A stretch of DNA of 64,000 bases, taken from NCBI GenBank assembly GCA_020809705.1, contig CP085834.1, positions 558,001 to 622,000 of the forward strand, in the 5' to 3' direction. This document shows, in pieces, positions 60,201-64,000 of this stretch. Numbering within the stretch: the first letter of the stretch is position 1; each line of letters starts with the position of its first letter. The notes beneath the pieces were generated by a model that had not been told where the DNA came from, did no database searches, and worked only from the letters and a program-made list of their open reading frames with translations. This DNA is from Calonectria ilicicola. Lineage: Eukaryota; Ascomycota; Sordariomycetes; Hypocreales; Nectriaceae. A program made the translations under genes and the position numbers.

Positions 60201-63200
60201 GACTCTCTTGATGGATGCCCTCAAAGCTGCCTATCATGGCAACACAATTTCCCAAGGGCCCCAGTTCCAGTCTTTCATCAAATACGCACAGGCCCAGGGT
60301 GAGAGCTCGACTAGTGAGTTTTGGCGCACATACCTAGATGGATGCGTTGCTTCTCCGTTTCCATCTCTGCCTCTGTCCGTGGGAGAGCCTGATGCCAACG
60401 ACGCCATGGATCACCACCTCAAACTGCCTCAGAACCGGCACTTGGGAATTACAACCTCAACCCTGATCCGGGCGGCCTGGGCTTTGGTGGTGAGCCGTAT
60501 GACCAATTCAGATGATGTGATTTTTGGGGTAACATCTTTTGGACGCAACGTGCCCATTGCGAATATCGAAAACATGGCTGCTCCGACAATGGCCACTGTA
60601 CCCGTTCGCGTCCGCCTACCGAGCAAGCAAACGGTAGCTGAGTACACCAACTCGGTCCAGCGTCAAACAACAGAAATGATTCCATTCGAGCAGTCTGGAT
60701 TGTCTCAAATCTCAAAAATTTCCTCGGATTGCGAACAGGCTTGCATGTTCCAGACATTGCTAGTGATTCAGCCGCAGCCTCAAGAGACCAATGACGCCGA
60801 GGACACGCTAGGCAAATGGGACCAAGACAGCCAGGGGCAGTGGTCCAACACATACTCACTAGTTATAGAGACGCTTCTGGGTCCTGATGAGATTGTCATT
60901 AAGACCAATTTTGATGCGCGTGTCATCGAGCCATGGATTGTCAAAAAGCTGCTTGGCTCCCTGGAGACTGTCATGCACCAACTAGCCGGTGCAGAACCCC
61001 ACAAACTGGTTTCTGACATTGATACTATGACAACTCAGGATCTCGATCAAATCTGGACATGGAATGCCGTGACCCCGAACCCAGTGGACCGGTGCATCCA
61101 TGACATCGTGAGCGAACGTGCCCGAACTCAGCCTGAGGCGCTAGCTTTAGATGCCTGGGATGGAGAACTTACCTACGGCGAGTTGGAACAGCTTGCTACA
61201 CGATTCGCTCACCAGCTCACAGAAATCGGAGTCGGGCCTGAAGTACTGGTGCCTTTATGCTTCGAAAAGTCGATGTGGACGACAGTAGCTGTGCTCGCGG
61301 TTCTCAAAGCAGGAGGTGCCTTTGTATTACTCGATACATCACTTCCTGAACAACGATTGCGAATAATGGTTGAGAAAGTGGGTTCTTCTCTGATCGTCTC
61401 ATCCGTCGCCAATATGGAACTTAGCTCCAATCTATCCAAGAGAGTGGTGCAATTGGGCCCAGAACTAAGGGGACGACCCAGTCCTACGACCCCTGGTCTA
61501 GTCTCCCAAGCCCCATCATCGTCTTCAGCAATGTTTCTCGTGTTTACATCTGGTAGTACAGGTGTTCCGAAAGCAATTGTAATAACGCACAGCAATTTTG
61601 CCTCCAGTCTGCAGTACCAATCAAAGATGATGGGATTTACCGAAAAGACACGCGTGTTCGATTTTGCATCTTATGCTTTCGATGCAGCCGTTGAGAGCGT
61701 TCTTATGACACTTGCTACTGGAGGTTGTATATGTGTCCCATCTGACAATGATCGCAAGGGGAACATTGGTATGGCCATGAAGGCTATGCGTGTGACGATC
61801 ATCGACCTCACACCAACCGTGGCCCGCTTAGTTAACCCAGAATCGTTGCCTGATGTGGAGACTGTGATCCTATCCGGAGAGGCCGCTATGGTTGAAGATA
61901 TGGCACGGTGGTGGGGCAAGGCGCAAGTCATAAATATTTACGGACCGGCTGAATGCACCATCAATAGCACCATTAATGCCTCAGCGCCCAGTCCTGAAAA
62001 GGCTGTGCATATTGGCAAGGGTGTTGGTCTCGTCACTTGGGTTGTGGACCCTGATGATCACAATGTCCTGATGCCTCCTGGTAGTGTTGGTGAGCTACTT
62101 CTCGAGGGTCCGCTTGTTGGCCGTGGGTATTTGAATGAGCCTGAAAAAACTGCTGCAGCCTTTATCGAAGATCCCACGTGGCTACTGGCAGGTGCAGGAG
62201 GCCGACCTGGTCGTCGTGGAAGGCTTTACAAGACAGGCGATCTCGTTCAATACAACGAAGACGGCAGTCTCGTTTTCCACGGCCGAAAGGATTTCCAAGT
62301 AAAGATCCGCGGTCAACGAGTCGAACTGGGCGAGATTGAACACCGAGTTCAAGATGCTCTCCCCGGCGCGCCGCAAGTTGCGGTTGAGGTTGTCAAGCCT
62401 CAGAGTGGAAAGGGAACATTGCTCGTTGCAGCATTTGTGGCCATGCCTGACATTTCTGTGGACAAGTCTGGCGCATCACCAGAAGCCATCCTGATTCCTC
62501 GGGAGACCGAAGAAAAATTGGCTGAACATCTCCCACGTTATATGATTCCTACTGTGGTGTTCAAAATGGCCGCACTTCCTATGACCCCATCTGGCAAGAC
62601 TAATCGCAAGAGATTGCGAGAGATTGGGGCAACAATCTCGACTGGGCAACTTTGCGACATGCAGTTAGCAGAAAGCGGTTCCAAGCGCCAGCCCACAACA
62701 GAGATGGAATATAAATTACAAGCAATTTGGGCTCAAGTTCTGGGCGTTGATAAATCTCTGATTGGTCTAGAAGATAACTTCTTCCGGCTCGGTGGCGATT
62801 CCATCGCAGCGATGAAAGCTGTCGGCGAGGCAGGTAACCTTGGGCTGGAGATCTCCGTTGTTGACATGTTCCGCCATCCAAGGCTTGAGGACATGAGTCA
62901 AAAGATGGTCCCAGATAAAAATCGCTCCAGCGCCATCCCTGCCCTGGGGCTATCCGGTCTCGTCCCCCAGTCATTTGCTCAGGAACGACTTTGGTTTTTG
63001 GAGCAATTGCATCCAGGCCTGACCTGGTACCATATGCCGAATGCCATGCGCCTTCGTGGACCAGTTCAGTTGGCATCGCTCGACATTGCACTTCTCGCCT
63101 TGGAGCGGCGACACGAGATATTGAGAACTACATTCACCTCTAAGGATGGTGTCAACATGCAGGTCGTCCATCCTTTTACACCCAAGGAGTTGAATGTTGT

Positions 63201-64000
63201 CGCATTGCTTGGAGCGGATGAAGAGCAGATCAACCAGGCCCTTGAAAAAGAGGAGACAACCTTATTCAACCTCGAAACGGAACCCGGCTGGAGGGCGACC
63301 CTATTCCAAATAGGGGAATTTGACCATATTTTGTCACTTGTTATGCACCACATCATCTCGGATGGGTGGTCCATCGATGTTCTTCACAGAGATTTGGAAA
63401 CATTTTACTCCGCTGCTCTGCGCGGTCAAGATCCATTATCAGTCGTCGATCCACTCCCCATCCAATATTCCGACTACTCCATGTGGCAACGGCAACCAGT
63501 TCAACTTGAAGAGCAGCAGAGACAACTTGAATTTTGGGTCAAGGAGTTGGAAAATAGCCAGCCTGCTGAGTTCATTTGTGACAAAGCTCGCCCCGCGACT
63601 CTGACTGGAAAGGCTGGGTTGAAGTGCCTGAAGATTGAAGGACCAATTCACGAGCGTCTTCAGGACTTTTGCAAATCTAGAGGAGTTACTGCCTTTTCGA
63701 CATTGCTAGCCGCTTTCAGAGCCACTCATTTCCGCCTGACAGGCAAAGCTGATGCTACAATTGGAAACGCCAACGCCAACCGAGACCAATGGGAATTGAA
63801 AGACATTGTAGGCTTCTTTGTTAATATGCAATGTCTTCGTATTATAATTGAGGAAGAGTCCTTTAAACAGCTGGTTGAACAGGTCCACCAAACCTCAATC
63901 AAATGCTTTAGCAACCAGAGCGTTCCATTTGAGAAGATTGTCTCCAAGCTACAGCGAGACAGAGATCTGTCTCGCCATCCGCTTGTGCAGATAGCTTTTG
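51220..64000 (+). CDS. Giant non-ribosomal peptide synthetase, 5' part
   Basis: Multimodular NRPS assembling a peptide by thiotemplate chemistry. The frame is open for more than 4260 codons without intron and leaves the window. Order seen: A1-T1-C1, A2-T2-C2, A3-T3-C3, A4-T4-C4. There is no N-terminal condensation domain, so A1 is the loading module. Carrier serines (LGGDS) are residues 640, 1709, 2785 and 3861, a repeat length of about 1070. C1-C3 have PLQEGL and HHALYD(A/G)W. C4 has QERLWFLEQLHPG and HHIISDGW, another class. No epimerase, methyltransferase, thioesterase or terminal release domain lies within the window. I chose MTIN at 51220 (context TTCAAAATGACC); an in-frame ATG at 51121 adds 33 residues. 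Product unknown. Confidence 0.95.
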   Translation, partial: MTINDRPKTTRQQNGEGAHQNASDNKKHVPALEKKETGRSGTTVEMVTAQDLDRIWAWNGTVPSTVNRYVDELIEETVKADPDALAICAWDGEITYGQLDDFATRLAGRLVAEGVVDGQIVPLCFNKSKWTTVAILAVLKAGGAFVLLDSSLPEKRNRSIVEQIGTSIILAAPSSADLGAQLCSKVVQVHQDFIESLPHFVQPRSKTRPDPSVSPMYAIFTSGSTGIPKCAVLTHSSGASAIMHQIEPIGFRKDSRVFDFSSYAFDASVHNVISTLLSGGCLCVPSEKDRLDNVNKAMASLRATIVDVTPTVSRLLDPNMLPDLKTLILLGEAVRATDASRWQGKVNFVNAYGPCECTPISTVNIDASNPEEATSIGKAVGAVTWVVDPENYNRLVPPGCIGELLLEGPLVGRGYLNNPEKTAQAFVDTPTWLRQGTRSWPGREARLYRTGDLVQYRDDGSLRYIGRKDTQVKIRGRRIELEEIEIQVQQCVPEIATVVAEVITPKGTNSQPMLVAFVLKKAGTVRSQASSELTIFEISQVSKDELANHLPSYMIPAAFLLLDHLPKTATAKTDRKTLREMGAQLTIQQLASALTNGSEEKRQPTTNIEIQMQKIWCEILGLELDMIGADDSFLKLGGDSFAAMKVVAAARELYFELTVADIMQYPALNQVASRAKPLNNAGLERVAPFSLLGAKPVARAVLERIVSQYQFDQNIIQDIYPCSPLQEGLMSLSMKRPGDYVLQAVLDLSPNVNIQALRTAWEEVVRSMPLLRTTFLMDPHYDLLQIVLDEAITWREVSSLDAYLEDDKKQPMDSKKPFTRFALVKDVAGNYTHLVWTVHHALYDAWTLPLITNAVDQAYKGYAVKFQGEFQAFIKYTRGQDEAQVENYWKNALANCESIPFPARNISEQDRATCSIVEHRMPVPSLSDTDVTISTLLRGAWALVASNMTNSDDVVFGLIVAGRNAPVAGIHQMAAPTIATVPLRVNASKDQTISQFTSNIQRQGVDMIPFEQTGLQHISKFSSDCQRACMFETLLVIRPQEQEHQTVLGTWHDDDRSERFNTYGLTVEVQLGAETMLIRAMYNPNMLEPWIAKKLVTRLERVVLQLSHPGAAKHIGDIQMLTGEDLKQIWDWNRTVPPTINRYVDEMVEDRVQANPDAPAVCAWDGELTYGELNRLAQRLASRLIEVGIEPDAIVPLCFEKSMWTPVAALAVLKAGAAFVLLDPSLPEQRLQTIVHQVKAQTVLSSAGKVALSLRLCSSVIQVSGDAIERMNTDIKVQHRARPSSASMYVVFTSGSTGVPKGAVLTHANFCSNFEHQAKLLGFTRSSRVFDFASYSFDIAVENVFITLSMGGCLCIPSDADRKDNIEGAMASMRVTLADFTPSVARLLKPSALPTLETLVLGGEAVCADDVVPWWGKVRVVNGYGPAECTITSTINNSASTPQEISNIGKGVGLVTWVVDPEDHQRLLPPGCTGELLLEGPLVGKGYLGEPEKTAAAFIKDPVWLLKGLSEGAGRQGRLYKTGDLVKYNSNGTFSFLGRKDAQLKIHGQRVDPGEIEHWIQEYMPEADLVAVEVVTPQGDNASPMLAAFVQAIDGNSKPDAVDILQIPAELVRRLSGRLPSYMIPSVFFAAKKLPLTPTGKTNRKRLREIGASFSAQMLADAKTAQAGPRRMPTTANEYQIQQIWARVLGIEASSIGLDDSFIQLGGDSISAMKIVALARNIGLELSVANIFQSSTLYHLAGQARSSIHQVKPVEPFSLLGSECDLKSLLRDISAQYKLEPHAIQDVFPCTPLQEGLMSLTMRRPGDYILQGVIELPEDANFNDFRNAWGEVARKVPTLRTRIVQHDTFGMLQVVLDEEIAWVEATGLDAYLDANKGHTMQIGQPLTEYALIEDQTGSERWFVWTIHHALYDGWSMSLIMDSASRAYQGQAIEQGPQFQTFVKYVLDQSQDRATDYWVKALQGCDAAPFPSPRSSVETPKADSIVEHSIPYTEKQSLGITTSTLIRAAWALIASQMTDSNDVVFGVTVSGRNAPVPGMDNITGPTIATVPVRIQLSKNESILDYLQRINNQAIDMIPFEQTGIQSIAKMCADNQKACRFQTLLVVQPQSTAEAEDVLGEWKDYSQTQQFNTYGLMVEVFLEGDKLTAKASFDSHIIEPWVVHKLLGRLGSILQQFSSFSPEETLNGMDMLTAEDVDEIWNWNETVPQPADICVHQLMQEKAAAQPDAMAICAWDGEITYGELDKLSTQLARHLVSAGVRPGTFVPICIEKSKWTTVAILATMKAGGAFVLLEHSLPMQRLQSMVEKLRPQLIISSPLNHSISSKLCGNVMVIDTELFHQDQVKTAEKLPAPSLDSINYVIFTSGTTGVPKGALINHRNSASAMQHQSSVLGYNSGTRLYDFSSYSFDVSILAVFAVLTTGGCLCVPTDDGRKNDLTGSIKSLKANSLWLTPSVTRLLSPEDLPSVRSMVLGGEAVSVADVQPWWGRVSSSYGPCECTPATMGTPYPSSPDDAVRLGKGLGVNTWVVDPEDHNSLLPLGCVGELVLEGPLVGVGYLDEPEKTAAAFIENPKWLLQGSASTEGRSGRLYKTGDLVRYSQDGSLSFIGRKDGQVKIRGQRVEPADIESHILQSMPELSQVVVDIIVPRGEDSSPALVAFLQKDEHATTQVKDSSNSHAEGAEIMAIPTDVRSKLAKVLPRYMIPTAFFSLPKLPLGATGKMDRRRLRDIGSSFSNQQLAEVQTDVSGPKRAPESDMERQIQDIWAHVLKIEPAKIGIDDGFLQLGGDSIAAMKAVGKARQQGLNFTVADIFTCPTLSHLAKTAGHVVNADVEHIDAFSLLSKDTDDVSALIKDVSSRFQMDASKIQDAYPCTPLQEGLLSLTLKSPGDYVMQATLELSQEISEKRFRHAWEKVAQQMPILRTRIVPDKNHGLLQVVLNESIDWVETEDLGSYLKSDGQHAMKLGQRLSRYAIVKSNVGTSRFFVWTVHHALYDGWSMTLLMDALKAAYHGNTISQGPQFQSFIKYAQAQGESSTSEFWRTYLDGCVASPFPSLPLSVGEPDANDAMDHHLKLPQNRHLGITTSTLIRAAWALVVSRMTNSDDVIFGVTSFGRNVPIANIENMAAPTMATVPVRVRLPSKQTVAEYTNSVQRQTTEMIPFEQSGLSQISKISSDCEQACMFQTLLVIQPQPQETNDAEDTLGKWDQDSQGQWSNTYSLVIETLLGPDEIVIKTNFDARVIEPWIVKKLLGSLETVMHQLAGAEPHKLVSDIDTMTTQDLDQIWTWNAVTPNPVDRCIHDIVSERARTQPEALALDAWDGELTYGELEQLATRFAHQLTEIGVGPEVLVPLCFEKSMWTTVAVLAVLKAGGAFVLLDTSLPEQRLRIMVEKVGSSLIVSSVANMELSSNLSKRVVQLGPELRGRPSPTTPGLVSQAPSSSSAMFLVFTSGSTGVPKAIVITHSNFASSLQYQSKMMGFTEKTRVFDFASYAFDAAVESVLMTLATGGCICVPSDNDRKGNIGMAMKAMRVTIIDLTPTVARLVNPESLPDVETVILSGEAAMVEDMARWWGKAQVINIYGPAECTINSTINASAPSPEKAVHIGKGVGLVTWVVDPDDHNVLMPPGSVGELLLEGPLVGRGYLNEPEKTAAAFIEDPTWLLAGAGGRPGRRGRLYKTGDLVQYNEDGSLVFHGRKDFQVKIRGQRVELGEIEHRVQDALPGAPQVAVEVVKPQSGKGTLLVAAFVAMPDISVDKSGASPEAILIPRETEEKLAEHLPRYMIPTVVFKMAALPMTPSGKTNRKRLREIGATISTGQLCDMQLAESGSKRQPTTEMEYKLQAIWAQVLGVDKSLIGLEDNFFRLGGDSIAAMKAVGEAGNLGLEISVVDMFRHPRLEDMSQKMVPDKNRSSAIPALGLSGLVPQSFAQERLWFLEQLHPGLTWYHMPNAMRLRGPVQLASLDIALLALERRHEILRTTFTSKDGVNMQVVHPFTPKELNVVALLGADEEQINQALEKEETTLFNLETEPGWRATLFQIGEFDHILSLVMHHIISDGWSIDVLHRDLETFYSAALRGQDPLSVVDPLPIQYSDYSMWQRQPVQLEEQQRQLEFWVKELENSQPAEFICDKARPATLTGKAGLKCLKIEGPIHERLQDFCKSRGVTAFSTLLAAFRATHFRLTGKADATIGNANANRDQWELKDIVGFFVNMQCLRIIIEEESFKQLVEQVHQTSIKCFSNQSVPFEKIVSKLQRDRDLSRHPLVQIAF
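51376..54587 (+). other. NRPS module 1: A1-T1-C1
   Basis: A1 runs from IWAWNGTVPS through FTSGSTGIPKC (about 51877), FDFSSYAFDASV, YGPCECTP, YRTGDL and GRKDTQVKIRG. It has Cys where the A3 core usually has Gly after PK. The hand-aligned specificity residues after the FDxS motif read D-A-H-D-I-L-A-P-I. T1 carries Ser at 53137-53139. C1 begins near IQDIYPCSPLQEGL and has HHALYDAW at 53734, with Ala where HHxxxDG has Gly. Confidence 0.85.
54588..57779 (+). other. NRPS module 2: A2-T2-C2
   Basis: A2 has FTSGSTGVPKG (about 55093), FDIAVENVF, YGPAECTIT and YKTGDLVKY. Hand-aligned specificity residues read D-I-E-D-V-G-G-I-T. T2 has Ser at 56344-56346. C2 begins at IQDVFPCTPLQEGL and carries an intact HHALYDGW at 56938. 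Confidence 0.85.
57780..61013 (+). other. NRPS module 3: A3-T3-C3
   Basis: A3 has FTSGTTGVPKG (about 58300), FDVSILAVF, YGPCECTPA and YKTGDLVRY. Hand-aligned specificity residues read D-V-L-W-V-G-S-P-A, distinct from the other three. T3 has Ser at 59572-59574. C3 begins at IQDAYPCTPLQEGL with HHALYDGW at 60172. Confidence 0.85.
61014..64000 (+). other. NRPS module 4: A4-T4 and a different-class C4
   Basis: A4 has FTSGSTGVPKA (about 61550), FDAAVESVL, YGPAECTIN and YKTGDLVQY. Specificity residues read D-A-E-D-I-S-I-I-N. T4 has Ser at 62800-62802. C4 starts after an IPALGLSGLVPQ linker with SFAQERLWFLEQLHPG and has HHIISDGW at 63346, then NANRD and FFVNMQCLR. It resembles condensation domains of fungal cyclodepsipeptide synthetases and cyclosporin-type modules. 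The domain is cut by the window edge. Confidence 0.83.

Noticed and set aside
51300..64000. Many minus-strand and off-frame open frames of 60-160 codons across the NRPS
   Set aside because: All are shadows of the continuous plus-strand NRPS frame, caused by its codon composition.

Overview
The window looks like a gene-sparse, accessory-rich part of the nuclear genome of a filamentous ascomycete, most likely a Sordariomycete and possibly Hypocreales. The evidence is many short introns (about 45-100 bp) with GTRNGT donors, CTRAY branch points and YAG acceptors. The gene families fit as well: Zn2Cys6 regulator, Pth11-like rhodopsin-domain proteins, DUF7708-NACHT NTPase, CVNH-like lectin and a very large fungal-type NRPS. 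No virus, CRISPR array, rRNA or convincing tRNA was seen. Splice structures below were worked out by hand. Every multi-exon model keeps its reading frame, except where a break is described.

Layout. 0.9-16.5 kb holds scattered genes: a secreted alpha/beta hydrolase (-), a DUF7924-like protein (+), a kinesin (-), an ankyrin-repeat relic (-), a possible small three-exon gene (+) and a 237-aa protein of unknown function (-). 16.5-17 kb holds a solo helical N-terminal domain of the kind found on fungal STAND/ankyrin proteins. 18-31.4 kb is the most coherent block: Zn2Cys6 regulator, MFS sugar transporter, GH1 beta-glucosidase, vanillyl-alcohol-oxidase-type flavoenzyme, salicylate-hydroxylase-type FAD monooxygenase and O-methyltransferase. 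31.4-38.4 kb is a tandem array of three Pth11-like membrane proteins (-) whose middle member is dead. 38.4-51 kb holds a low-complexity protein, a CVNH-like protein and a large NACHT NTPase (+). 51.2 kb to the right edge is the 5' part of a giant NRPS (+) with four A-T-C modules; it runs off the window.

How genes may work together. The 18-31.4 kb block reads as a possible uptake-and-processing cluster for an aryl glucoside (inference): import, deglucosylation, oxidation of a para-hydroxybenzylic aglycone, ring hydroxylation and O-methylation, under a local regulator. The divergent transporter/GH1 promoter carries a duplicated CGG-N8-CGG element. The intergenic regions before the oxidase, monooxygenase and methyltransferase share repeated CCCCACA words, partly as inverted pairs. 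The GH1 gene has a GA instead of GT at one splice donor, directly after the codon for its acid/base glutamate, so the pathway may be partly broken in this strain.

The NRPS starts directly with an adenylation domain. Its first three condensation domains are of the fungal PLQEGL class. The fourth is of a different class, resembling those before N-methylating modules in cyclodepsipeptide and cyclosporin-type synthetases, which suggests a change of assembly logic just beyond the window.
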